Positions 17,411 through 25,066 of a DNA stretch of 64,000 bases are shown here, one piece after another. Both the position numbers and the translations under genes were made by a program. The notes under the pieces were generated by a model. It made no database searches. It had not been told where the DNA came from and worked only from the letters and a program-made list of their open reading frames with translations. The first letter of the stretch is position 1; each line of letters begins with the position of its first letter. Source of the stretch: ZLKRG08 sp046091905 (lineage in GTDB: Bacteria > Actinomycetota > Actinomycetes > Nanopelagicales > Nanopelagicaceae); assembly GCA_046091905.1 (NCBI GenBank), contig JBJTCN010000076.1, positions 1 through 64,000 on the forward strand, in the 5' to 3' direction.

Positions 17411-18661
17411 ATGAGTAGCATGCGAAATAAAGTGGCTTTAGTGATGGTGCATACCTCCCCACTTGAACAAGCTGGCATTGGTGATGCCGGTGGCATGAAT
17501 ATCTACGTAATTGAATCCGCAAAACGCATGGCCACAGTCGGGGTAGATGTAGATATCTTCACTCGCAAAATTTCGGCAGATCAACCAGATGTGGTGCAAT
17601 ACGAAAAAGGCATTCGCATTGTGCATTTAGATTTACCAATCGGAACAAAAAAGGAAGAGATTCCTGCATTGATTCCAGCGATGGCCGAAGATTTCAGAGT
17701 AAAAATTAAAGGCGTGGGCTACCAAGTAATTCATAGCCACTATTGGATTAGCGGCAAAATTGCGCTGCCGGCTGCCAAGGAATTTGGAATTCCGTTAGTG
17801 CACACCATGCACACGATGGCACGAGTTAAGAATGCATTCTTAGCCGAAGGCGAGAGCCCAGAACCGATGATTCGCGTGCAGGGCGAAACTCAAATAGTTG
17901 AAGCGGCAGATGCGTTAATTGCCAATACTGATGCCGAAGCTGCTTGTTTAGTGGGTCAGTACGGTGCATGTCCTGACATTGTGCAAGTTGTTGCGCCAGG
18001 TGTGGATCTATATAGCTTTACCCCAGATCGCAAAGATGCCCGGAAGAATTTAGGTTTAGATCCAAAGAAATTGATTATCTCTTTTGTGGGCCGAATTCAG
18101 CCACATAAAGGCCCTGAAGTTTTGGTGCGTGCAATTAATGAAATGATGCAACATAACCCTGAATTGCGTGCAGTTTTGCAGGTTTTGATTACTGGCGGCG
18201 CATCTGGTGCTGGCAATAATGAAGCGCTTAGAATTCGCGAATTAGTATCATGGTTAAAACTTGATGATGTTATTAATTTCTTAGAACCAATTAGTCGAGA
18301 TAAGTTACCGGATTTATATCGTTCATCTGATTTAGTTTGTGTGCCAAGTTATTCTGAAAGTTTTGGTTTAGTGGCACTGGAAGCGCAAGCATGTGGCACG
18401 CCGGTAGTTGCAAGTGCGGTTGGTGGCTTAAGAACTGCAGTTGCTGATGGTATTTCTGGTGTGTTAGTGGATGGACATAATCCAAAAGCTTGGTCTTCAG
18501 TTATTGCACGTTTGTTGATGGAACCGCAGCGTCGAATCACACTTTCAATAGGCGCAGTGGAACATGCATCACACTTTGGTTGGGATGCAACGGCTCGTGG
18601 CACTTTAGATGTCTATGACCGTTTGATTAATCACCTGCCAATGGCAAAATACGCCCCATGA
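17411..18661 (+). CDS. mshA: D-inositol-3-phosphate glycosyltransferase (mycothiol synthesis)
   Basis: A 416-residue GT4 glycosyltransferase catalysing the first step of mycothiol synthesis: GlcNAc transfer from UDP-GlcNAc to 1L-inositol-1-phosphate. Recognised by HTSPLEQAGIGDAGGMNIYV at the N-terminus, GRIQPHKGPEVLVRAI, and the EX7E-type segment SYSESFGLVALEAQACG. The neighbours gpmA, senX3 and regX3 reproduce the M. tuberculosis order (mshA...gpm1-senX3-regX3). It shows that the host is an actinobacterium using mycothiol, consistent with SigR-RsrA later in the window. Confidence 0.94.
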   Translation: MSSMRNKVALVMVHTSPLEQAGIGDAGGMNIYVIESAKRMATVGVDVDIFTRKISADQPDVVQYEKGIRIVHLDLPIGTKKEEIPALIPAMAEDFRVKIKGVGYQVIHSHYWISGKIALPAAKEFGIPLVHTMHTMARVKNAFLAEGESPEPMIRVQGETQIVEAADALIANTDAEAACLVGQYGACPDIVQVVAPGVDLYSFTPDRKDARKNLGLDPKKLIISFVGRIQPHKGPEVLVRAINEMMQHNPELRAVLQVLITGGASGAGNNEALRIRELVSWLKLDDVINFLEPISRDKLPDLYRSSDLVCVPSYSESFGLVALEAQACGTPVVASAVGGLRTAVADGISGVLVDGHNPKAWSSVIARLLMEPQRRITLSIGAVEHASHFGWDATARGTLDVYDRLINHLPMAKYAP

Positions 18662-19404
18662 GCAAATACACGCTAATACTTTTGCGCCACGGCGAATCCG
18701 AATGGAATGCACTTAATCTTTTTACAGGTTGGGTGGATGTTCGTCTCTCTGCAACTGGAGAAGCCGAAGCAAAGCGTGGCGGCGCCTTGATGCTTGAGCG
18801 CGGATTACTGCCAGATATCGTGCACACATCATTATTGCGCCGTGCGATTCATACTTCGCAACTTGCGCTTGATGTATGCGATCGCCACTGGATTCCGGTG
18901 AAGCGTTCTTGGCGCTTAAACGAGCGCCATTACGGTGCGCTACAAGGCAAAGATAAAGCGCAGACATTAGCTACCTACGGCGAAGAGCAATTTAAATTAT
19001 GGCGCCGTTCTTTTGATGTGCCACCACCACCAATCGATGAAAATGATGAATTTTCGCAGGCGCACGATGCTCGTTATGCAGATTTAGCAGAGGTGCCACG
19101 CACCGAATGCTTAAAAGATGTAGTCGCGCGCATGATTCCTTACTGGAACGAATCAATAATTCCAGATTTAAAGGCAGGCAAGAAAGTTTTAATTACCGCA
19201 CATGGCAATTCACTACGCGCATTAGTTAAACACTTAGATGGAATTTCAGATGCCGATATCGCAGGTTTAAATATTCCAACCGGAATTCCGTTGCTCTATG
19301 AATTAAATGAATATTTCACACCGGTTAAAACAGGTGGCGAATATTTAGATCCCGAAGCAGCGAGAGCAGCCATCGAAGCAGTAGCAAACCAGGGTAAGAA
19401 GTAA
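18658..19404 (+). CDS. gpmA: 2,3-bisphosphoglycerate-dependent phosphoglycerate mutase
   Basis: A 248-residue glycolytic enzyme interconverting 3- and 2-phosphoglycerate. The phosphohistidine motif LLRHGESEWN is at residue ~8, with LFTGWVDVRLSATGEAEA, RRAIHTSQLALD, RLNERHYGALQGKDK and the second active-site His in ITAHGNSLRALVKHLDG. It overlaps mshA by ATGA. A stem-loop spans its stop codon. Confidence 0.96.
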   Translation: MSKYTLILLRHGESEWNALNLFTGWVDVRLSATGEAEAKRGGALMLERGLLPDIVHTSLLRRAIHTSQLALDVCDRHWIPVKRSWRLNERHYGALQGKDKAQTLATYGEEQFKLWRRSFDVPPPPIDENDEFSQAHDARYADLAEVPRTECLKDVVARMIPYWNESIIPDLKAGKKVLITAHGNSLRALVKHLDGISDADIAGLNIPTGIPLLYELNEYFTPVKTGGEYLDPEAARAAIEAVANQGKK

Positions 19405-19442
19405 CTCTTAACTTATAGATTTACTTATAGATTTAAGAGTTA
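19402..19442. terminator. Bidirectional hairpin between gpmA and phoU with tandem 12-mer
   Basis: TAACTCTTAA and TTAAGAGTTA form a 10-bp stem that includes the stop codons of both convergent genes. The loop holds a perfect tandem repeat of CTTATAGATTTA (19412-19423 and 19424-19435). Short T-rich tracts follow on each side. It probably ends both transcripts. Confidence 0.55.
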
Positions 19443-20077
19443 TATTCGCCGTTAACCATGTAGTAAACGCGGCGACCCACAGATACCGCATGGTCTGCGC
19501 AGCGCTCGTAATAACGGCCAAGCAGCGTCATATCAATCGCAATTTCGGTGCCATGCGCCCAAGTAGATTCCATTAAAGTCTTAAAGAGCTGGCGATGTAA
19601 TTTATCCATCTCATCGTCATCTTGTTCTAGTTGTAGCGCCAAAGTGGTGTTGCGAGTATCAATCGCGGCGGTGGTTTTTTGAATAATTCCCACAGCCACG
19701 CGATCCATATTTCGAATAATTTCGCGGAGCTCTTCAGGAACTGCAATATTTGGATAGCGCATGCGGGCTAGCTTTGCGATGTGGTGTGCCATATCGCCCA
19801 TACGCTCTAGATCTGCAGACATACGTAGAGAAGTGACCAGAGTTCTTAAATCGCCCGCAACCGGTGATTGGCGCGCGATAATCATCATGGTGCGCGCATC
19901 TAATTCATGCTGCATATCATCGATGGTGTCATCGTCTTTAATTACCTTCTCTGCAATCTCAAGGTTTGGTTCGAGTAGCGCGCGAGTTGCAGCGGACATT
20001 GATTCCTCAACGATACGTCCCATTTTGACTAGGGTGTCGTGGATGGAATCAAGCTCTTCCTGAAAGGCATTACGCAT
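19433..20077 (-). CDS. phoU: Phosphate signalling protein PhoU
   Basis: A 214-residue all-helical PhoU with two three-helix repeats and the acidic metal-binding motifs (ELDARTMMIIARQSPVAGDLR; DLERMGDMAHHIAKLAR; ERCADHAVSVGRRVYYMV). PhoU links the Pst transporter to the SenX3/PhoR kinase and keeps it off when phosphate is plentiful. It diverges from senX3-regX3. A TAAAAT -10 lies exactly 6 nt before its ATG and a PHO-box candidate sits just upstream, so RegX3 feedback is likely. Confidence 0.94.
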   Translation of the reverse strand: MRNAFQEELDSIHDTLVKMGRIVEESMSAATRALLEPNLEIAEKVIKDDDTIDDMQHELDARTMMIIARQSPVAGDLRTLVTSLRMSADLERMGDMAHHIAKLARMRYPNIAVPEELREIIRNMDRVAVGIIQKTTAAIDTRNTTLALQLEQDDDEMDKLHRQLFKTLMESTWAHGTEIAIDMTLLGRYYERCADHAVSVGRRVYYMVNGEYNS

Positions 20078-20083
20078 GGAGGA

Positions 20084-20089
20084 ATTTTA
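20084..20089 (-). promoter_or_regulatory. -10 hexamer of leaderless phoU
   Basis: On the minus strand TAAAAT is followed by 6 nt and the phoU ATG at 20077. The transcript should begin at the start codon. Confidence 0.58.
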
Positions 20090-20115
20090 CCTTTCGGCCA
20101 AGGTAAAGGCGCCCA

Positions 20116-20137
20116 AACAAGTGAACAAATGATTAAC
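20116..20137 (-). promoter_or_regulatory. PHO-box candidate for RegX3 upstream of phoU
   Basis: Read on the minus strand, two 11-nt direct repeats follow one another: GTTAATCATTT and GTTCACTTGTT. The second resembles the actinobacterial PHO-box unit GTTCACC. The pair lies immediately upstream of the -35 position of the phoU promoter and between phoU and senX3-regX3, a good place for activation or autoregulation. Confidence 0.45.
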
Positions 20138-20142
20138 AGATT

Positions 20143-21300
20143 ATGAAGGGTTATTTATTACACGATAATAGGCTCATGGGGCGAATTAGAGAGATCTACG
20201 ATGCGCTTATGTATCGCCGTGCCCCAATCGACGATGAAGATTTATTAGCAGTCGGTCAGGGTTCAGATTCACGATTGTATGAAATTTTAGATTTAACTGA
20301 TGCCGATTACATTCTGGTTAATGCCGATGATTTGGTGATCTCGTGTTCGGAAACTGTTTCTAATATCGGGTTGGTTAAAAATAATTGCATTACCTCTGAA
20401 GCGGTTCGTAAATTGATCCGAAGCGCTCGCAATAAAAATGAGATTATCGAATCCGAAGTTGCGATTCCACGCGGCGTGATTGCAGCGGGGTATCACGAAC
20501 GACGAGTGCGAATTGGGCGTATCGGCAAGCAGGGCGAAGTCGCCGCGCTGATTTTTGATGACTCAGAAGCCAATCGATTAGATGCAGTCCGTCGAGATTT
20601 CGTAGCCAATATTTCGCATGAACTAAAGACGCCTATCGGTGGTATGTCAATTTTAGCCGAAGCGATATCTGAAGGTAGCGAAGATCCCGTTCTAGTTAAG
20701 AATTTCTCCGAACGTATGAAAATTGAAGCTAATCGCTTAACTAATTTAGTACAAGAGATTATTGATTTATCCCGCATTCAAGATCAAGATGCGATGCAGA
20801 ACGCGGTAATGCTCCAACTTAATACCGTGATTGAAGAAGCGATTTATCAATCTAAAGTTCGTGCCGAAAAGAAGGCCATCGAAATCAATTTTGTTGCTGA
20901 GGATAAAGTGGAGTTTTTTGGCGATAAGAAACAGACGGTGATGGCAATTAGTAATTTAATTGAAAACGCCATCAATTATTCGCCAGAACGCACCACGGTG
21001 ACCGTGGTTCTAAAGCGCAGCGATGATTTCACCGAAATAACTATCAAAGATCAAGGCGTGGGTATTGCCGAGGCAGATTTAAATCGCATCTTCGAACGTT
21101 TCTATCGCGTTGATGCAGCGCGCTCCAGAGAAACAGGCGGTACAGGCTTAGGTTTATCAATCGTTAAACACGTGATTTCAAATCATGGCGGCGATATTCA
21201 AGTTTGGAGCGCACCTGGCACGGGCAGTACCTTTACCGTCTTATTACCGATTGTTAATTCAGAACTTAATTCCAAGCGCGAAGTAGGTGATGCTAAATGA
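20143..21300 (+). CDS. senX3: SenX3/PhoR-type histidine kinase lacking membrane helices
   Basis: A 385-residue kinase with a PAS-like region (about 40-140), HisKA with VRRDFVANISHELKTPIGGM (phospho-His H159), and HATPase_c with N, G1 (DQGVGIAEADL), F (IFERFYR) and G2 (GTGLGLSIVKHV) boxes. Known SenX3 proteins begin with two transmembrane helices. Here the N-terminus (MKGYLLHDNRLMGRIREIYD) is polar, and an in-frame TAA at 20134 prevents upstream extension. The kinase therefore appears cytoplasmic. It overlaps regX3 by ATGA. It is expected to sense phosphate state through PhoU. Confidence 0.9.
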   Translation: MKGYLLHDNRLMGRIREIYDALMYRRAPIDDEDLLAVGQGSDSRLYEILDLTDADYILVNADDLVISCSETVSNIGLVKNNCITSEAVRKLIRSARNKNEIIESEVAIPRGVIAAGYHERRVRIGRIGKQGEVAALIFDDSEANRLDAVRRDFVANISHELKTPIGGMSILAEAISEGSEDPVLVKNFSERMKIEANRLTNLVQEIIDLSRIQDQDAMQNAVMLQLNTVIEEAIYQSKVRAEKKAIEINFVAEDKVEFFGDKKQTVMAISNLIENAINYSPERTTVTVVLKRSDDFTEITIKDQGVGIAEADLNRIFERFYRVDAARSRETGGTGLGLSIVKHVISNHGGDIQVWSAPGTGSTFTVLLPIVNSELNSKREVGDAK

Positions 21301-21986
21301 CTCGCATTTTGATTGTGGAAGATGAGCAATCTTTCTCAGAGCCACTTAGCTTTTTGCTGGGCAAAGAGGGCTACGAAACTGATATTGCACCAGATGGCAA
21401 TAAAGCGTTAGAAATCTTCGGCAAAAAAGGCGCAGATTTAATCCTCTTAGATCTAATGCTGCCCGGAATGGCCGGTACTGAAGTCTGCAAACAGATTCGC
21501 GCTAACTCCACAGTGCCAATCATCATGCTCACCGCAAAAGATGATGAGGTAGATACCGTGGTTGGCCTGGAATTAGGCGCAGACGATTATGTAACTAAGC
21601 CATATTCATCCAGAGAACTTTTGGCTCGCATTCGTGCGGTACTGCGTCGCAGAAGCGATTTCGCGCTCGAAGAGGGACAAGGCGCGACAGTTCAGGTAGG
21701 CCAAATTCGTTTAGATACCGACAGACATCTAGTTACCTTTAATAATGAGAATATCTTGCTGCCGCTAAAAGAGTTTGAATTATTGGAATATTTAATGCGC
21801 AATGCTGGTCGCGTCTTAACCAGAATTCAAATTATCGATCGCATCTGGGGTAATGATTATGTGGGCGATACCAAAACCCTTGATGTGCATATCAAACGCT
21901 TACGCTCTAAATTTGAAAAAGACCCAGCCAATCCAGAGTTAATTCAGACTGTGCGCGGCTTGGGTTACAAGATGGAATTAAATTAA
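21297..21986 (+). CDS. regX3: RegX3 phosphate-response regulator
   Basis: A 229-residue OmpR-family regulator: receiver with D52 as phosphoacceptor, T80-region and K102-region residues (MLTAKDD, YVTKPYSSREL), then a winged helix ending VRGLGYKMELN. Order and sequence match mycobacterial senX3-regX3. It controls phosphate-starvation genes through PHO boxes. Its stop overlaps that of the convergent lipoprotein gene by 4 nt. Confidence 0.94.
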   Translation: MTRILIVEDEQSFSEPLSFLLGKEGYETDIAPDGNKALEIFGKKGADLILLDLMLPGMAGTEVCKQIRANSTVPIIMLTAKDDEVDTVVGLELGADDYVTKPYSSRELLARIRAVLRRRSDFALEEGQGATVQVGQIRLDTDRHLVTFNNENILLPLKEFELLEYLMRNAGRVLTRIQIIDRIWGNDYVGDTKTLDVHIKRLRSKFEKDPANPELIQTVRGLGYKMELN

Positions 21987-22435
21987 GCGTTTACAACTAA
22001 AGCATCAACAGAAACAGAACCAGCTAAGCCAAAGAAGAATGAGACCGGAACTCGGTGACCGGCAATCAAACCAGCAGCGGCGAGCGCAGCTTCAGTATTG
22101 GCAGAGTCGCCGCCAAAGATAATTGGCTTATTCTGTAACGCAATTTGTGGCACGATCTTAATTCCGACTTTATTGATTGCTACGGCAATTAGCGCATCTT
22201 GAGTTGGCTTTTGATTAACAATGGTGCCAACCAATGAGGCATCGCCCGCGGCATTAACTGCTACATAGATATTGCGTAGGTAAATTAAATTGCCTTCAGA
22301 TGCCAGGTTTGCCTCAACGCCATCTGTTACTTGATTAATCATTCTAGTAGGAGCGTTATTTCCAGTCCCGCTGCATGCGGTCAATGAAGTTGAAAGAATT
22401 GCTGCAGCAAAGGCGATGGCAAATTTCTTTTGCAT
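21983..22435 (-). CDS. Putative lipoprotein
   Basis: A 150-residue protein with a signal peptide and lipobox (SLTAC at residues 17-21), so it is probably acylated on Cys21 and anchored outside the membrane. The mature part is rich in Ala, Val and Ile and predicted to be beta-stranded, with no motif I recognise. Copper-chaperone-like (PCuAC) families were considered, but no Met/His metal motif is visible. A GGGAG site lies 7 nt before the ATG. Confidence 0.7.
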   Translation of the reverse strand: MQKKFAIAFAAAILSTSLTACSGTGNNAPTRMINQVTDGVEANLASEGNLIYLRNIYVAVNAAGDASLVGTIVNQKPTQDALIAVAINKVGIKIVPQIALQNKPIIFGGDSANTEAALAAAGLIAGHRVPVSFFFGLAGSVSVDALVVNA

Positions 22436-22587
22436 TAATAACTCCCACGATTTTTAAAACTTTTGAGACTCGCGTATTTTATCAGTAGAAATGGTTCGCT
22501 TATAACCGCAAAATCAAGCTAAGAAATAGCGATTTACAATGATTTTTCGCGAGAAAAACTGATAGTGACTCTCTTATTAATCCATGC

Positions 22588-22593
22588 TAAAAT
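22588..22593 (+). promoter_or_regulatory. Possible -10 hexamer of carD
   Basis: TAAAAT about 38 nt before the carD ATG, with a weak TAGTGA -35-like element 19 nt upstream. Unlike many genes here, carD then has a leader with a GAAAGG ribosome site 6 nt before the ATG. Confidence 0.3.
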
Positions 22594-22630
22594 TATCCTT
22601 CTGCTTAACTCTTCTCCTGAAAGGCGTTAA

Positions 22631-23113
22631 ATGTCATTTAAGGTCGGCGAAACAGTTGTTTATCCTCATCACGGCGCAGCTCTAATCGAAGCAATCGAAA
22701 AACGTGTGATTAAAGGTGAAGAGAAGACCTACTTAGTTTTAAAGGTAGCTCAGGGCGATTTAACAGTCCGAGTACCAGCAGATAATGTGGATTTAGTTGG
22801 TGTACGAGATGTAGTTGATTCCGCAGGACTTGATCGCGTATTTAACGTATTGCGCCAGCCATACACCGAAGAACCAACCAACTGGTCACGTCGTTACAAA
22901 GCAAATCTAGAGAAATTGGCTTCTGGCGATGTTATTAAAGTCGCAGAGGTAGTGCGCGATCTTTATCGTCGCGATTTAGACCGCGGTCTTTCAGCTGGCG
23001 AGAAGCGTATGTTGGCTAAGGCAAAGCAGATTTTGGTTTCAGAGTTAGCGTTGGCAGAACGCACCGATGAGGAAAAAGCAGCAACTATCCTCGACGAAGT
23101 ACTTGCCTCATAA
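22631..23113 (+). CDS. carD: CarD-family RNA polymerase-binding regulator
   Basis: A 160-residue CarD. The N-terminal Tudor-like RNA polymerase-interacting domain is FKVGETVVYPHHGAA...; the C-terminal helical DNA-binding domain carries the conserved tryptophan in TNWSRRYKAN, which stabilises the open promoter complex at the -10 upstream edge. In Actinobacteria carD precedes ispD and ispF. Here the following gene is a decayed ispD-like frame. Confidence 0.95.
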   Translation: MSFKVGETVVYPHHGAALIEAIEKRVIKGEEKTYLVLKVAQGDLTVRVPADNVDLVGVRDVVDSAGLDRVFNVLRQPYTEEPTNWSRRYKANLEKLASGDVIKVAEVVRDLYRRDLDRGLSAGEKRMLAKAKQILVSELALAERTDEEKAATILDEVLAS

Positions 23114-23747
23114 ACTTTTAGTAATAGTTACGGTTGGCAGTCCTTTAGCGCTTCAACCGCTTAATGGAAGCAATCTTTTATCCGCAGCGCTTTCATCTGC
23201 CTATCAATTCTCTGCCGAAACCAGCATTTCAAATCAATTATATGTCGCGGCGCAAGATTTAAATGCTGTTCGAGAAGCTACTAAAGGTATATCAATAAAT
23301 TTTTTGGACCTTGAATGTGACCCTAATAATCCAATTGAATTGGTAAAAGCAATTCAACCTTTGGAATTTGAAATGGTGGCAATACATGATGCGCAGCGGC
23401 CATTAACGCGAAGTACCCAATTTCATCGCACTTTAGAAGGTTTGTTTGGTTGCGATGCAGTTCGACCAACCATGGCATTTACGGAAACTTTGAAGGCGGT
23501 AAATGAATCATCTGAGCTTACGCACACAATTGATCGGACCAAATTTCGTCGCATTTCGAGCCCAGAAATTATCCGTCGCACAGTAATCGATTTTTCAGGA
23601 GGCGAAAGTAGTTGGATGGTTCCGTTAGTCAAGGAAGCTCGACTTTCAGAAGTAGAAGCAGATCCTGATTCAATTAGAATCAACAACGCAGAAGAAATTA
23701 CGCTGATGGAGGCTTTCCTTCATTGGCAACAGAAGATCGCTAAATAA
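23067..23747 (+). CDS. Degenerate IspD-like protein lacking the CTP-binding loop
   Basis: A 226-residue frame in the position where Actinobacteria carry ispD. Its second half aligns with IspD: AIHDAQRPLT (IspD HDAARPLV), TLKAV, TIDRTKFRRISSPEIIRR (IspD TLDRSTLWRAQTPQGFR) and DSIRINNAEEITLMEA (IspD N-K/R-ITTPEDL). The N-terminal AAGxGxRxG loop and its catalytic Arg/Lys are replaced by VGSPLALQPLNGSN, so cytidylyltransferase activity is unlikely. An intact ispD lies at 24068-24760. The ATG at 23067 overlaps carD by 47 nt; TTG 23103 would match the IspD first strand better. The frame is intact, so it may have a new function. Confidence 0.72.
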   Translation: MRKKQQLSSTKYLPHKLLVIVTVGSPLALQPLNGSNLLSAALSSAYQFSAETSISNQLYVAAQDLNAVREATKGISINFLDLECDPNNPIELVKAIQPLEFEMVAIHDAQRPLTRSTQFHRTLEGLFGCDAVRPTMAFTETLKAVNESSELTHTIDRTKFRRISSPEIIRRTVIDFSGGESSWMVPLVKEARLSEVEADPDSIRINNAEEITLMEAFLHWQQKIAK

Positions 23748-23757
23748 TTTAGATAAA

Positions 23758-24045
23758 TTACTTACCAAAGAGATTTTTGATCTCTTCCCAGAACTTCCGT
23801 GGCTGACCAAGGGCTTGACCTGGAAATTCAGTAAAAGTCTTCGTAGGGTTGCGCCAAAAGCGGCGCAATAACCTAAATGGCTTTGTTTTAATTCGATGCT
23901 CTAAATCTTTTACATAAGCAACGCGTAAATCATCAGGCTCATGTTGCACCTTTGTTTTACAAACAGTGCAGGTTGTAGATGCAAGCAAACGGCCGGCATA
24001 AACAAGTTCGTGCACAGTTTCGGTCTTGCAATGTGCGCATTCCAA
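23758..24045 (-). CDS. Small zinc-ribbon-like protein
   Basis: A 95-residue protein with two CxxC pairs (ECAHCKTETVHELVY and TTCTVCKTKV), suggesting a zinc ribbon in the first 35 residues, and a basic, aromatic C-terminal half (KPFRLLRRFWRNPTKTF). It resembles unnamed small actinobacterial proteins with the CxxCxxxTxH pattern. Function unknown. It lies 22 nt downstream of ispD on the same strand. Confidence 0.65.
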   Translation of the reverse strand: MECAHCKTETVHELVYAGRLLASTTCTVCKTKVQHEPDDLRVAYVKDLEHRIKTKPFRLLRRFWRNPTKTFTEFPGQALGQPRKFWEEIKNLFGK

Positions 24046-24067
24046 AGTCGCGCTTATTGATTCGTGC

Positions 24068-24760
24068 TTAATCTTTATACCCCCTCTTTGCTAGAACGTG
24101 TTCGGCAATCGCCAAATCCTGCGGATAGGTAATCTTTACATTTGTCGGTTCGCCTGTCACGGAGTGCGTCTTAATTGATGGAAAGTATCTCTCAATACAG
24201 GCACCCGTGTCAGTACCGGTAAATGAATCTTCAGCAGCTTTCAAGTAAGCCGATAGTAGCTCTTTGGCAATAAAACCTTGCGGGGTTTGTACGCGAACTA
24301 CTGGCACGTTCTGTTTAATATCCATTTCAATTGGCTCAACAGTAATCGTCGGAATCGCACCGCCATGTGTAACTGCTTCGGTAGCAATCTCTTTAAATAA
24401 AGTAGGAGTGGCAAGCGGACGAGCACCATCGTGAATAAGCACCACATCGATTTCGCCCGAATCGATTCCGCTTCGTAAATGTATTAGCGCCTGATATTCA
24501 GATTCATGGCGGGTTGCACCACCATAAACAATCTCAACTTTTAATTGCGGTACTTCGCGAGCTAAAACTTCTTTAGCCATCGCTTCATCATCTGGGTGAA
24601 TAACCAAGACCAGGCGCGCTTTGTTAAAAGGCTTTGCTGCATTAACAAGAGATCTACTAATAATTCGACGGCCAGATAGGGGTAGCCAAACCTTGTTGGT
24701 ACTGTGGCCAAAACGGGAACCAGAACCGGCTGCTAAAACAACGACAGCTGTGCGTTTCAT
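24068..24760 (-). CDS. ispD: 2-C-methyl-D-erythritol 4-phosphate cytidylyltransferase
   Basis: A 230-residue non-mevalonate isoprenoid enzyme coupling CTP to methylerythritol phosphate. It has the full CTP loop VVLAAGSGSRFG with the following Lys (NKVWLPL), HDGARPL, VQTPQGF and TGEPTNVKITYPQDLAIAE. This should be the functional copy. It is reversed relative to carD and separated from ispF by about 8.6 kb, while a decayed paralogue occupies the normal site. A CACAAT hexamer 6 nt before the ATG is a possible leaderless -10. Confidence 0.93.
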   Translation of the reverse strand: MKRTAVVVLAAGSGSRFGHSTNKVWLPLSGRRIISRSLVNAAKPFNKARLVLVIHPDDEAMAKEVLAREVPQLKVEIVYGGATRHESEYQALIHLRSGIDSGEIDVVLIHDGARPLATPTLFKEIATEAVTHGGAIPTITVEPIEMDIKQNVPVVRVQTPQGFIAKELLSAYLKAAEDSFTGTDTGACIERYFPSIKTHSVTGEPTNVKITYPQDLAIAEHVLAKRGYKD

Positions 24761-24786
24761 GTCGTAATTGTGGCAGACTTAAACGC

Positions 24787-25050
24787 ATGTGGCTTCCGAA
24801 GAGATTACGTAAGTCCACCGACCCTGTGGCAAAAGCTGCAGAGATAAAGGCTAAATTCGAGGCGAAGCGTAAACAACAGGGGTTATTTACTCCAGCACAA
24901 GAAGCGTTGATGGATGAACTTGGTTTAAAGCCAGGAAGTAAAAAATCTGAATCGAAATCGAAACGTATTAAAAATACGAAAGCGCGCATTCCTCTGACCG
25001 CGCGCCAACGTAAATTAGCTGAAGAACTTGGACTTATAAAGCCCGATTAA
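24787..25050 (+). CDS. Hypothetical basic protein with two copies of a short motif
   Basis: An 87-residue, Lys-rich protein. Two related segments stand out: FTPAQEALMDELGLKPG (about 38-54) and LTARQRKLAEELGLIKP (about 70-86), both fitting T-x-x-Q-x-x-L-x-x-E-L-G-L-x-x-P. They are joined by a highly basic linker. The repeat argues that this frame is real. I do not recognise the family; a nucleic-acid or ribosome-associated role is only a guess from charge. It diverges from ispD. Confidence 0.6.
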   Translation: MWLPKRLRKSTDPVAKAAEIKAKFEAKRKQQGLFTPAQEALMDELGLKPGSKKSESKSKRIKNTKARIPLTARQRKLAEELGLIKPD

Positions 25051-25066
25051 GTTCGATTAATAACTC

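Noticed and set aside
24657..24989. Minus-strand 110-codon frame overlapping ispD start and the 87-residue gene
   Set aside because: It runs out of frame through the conserved start of ispD and opposite a frame with an internal repeat; it is a shadow.
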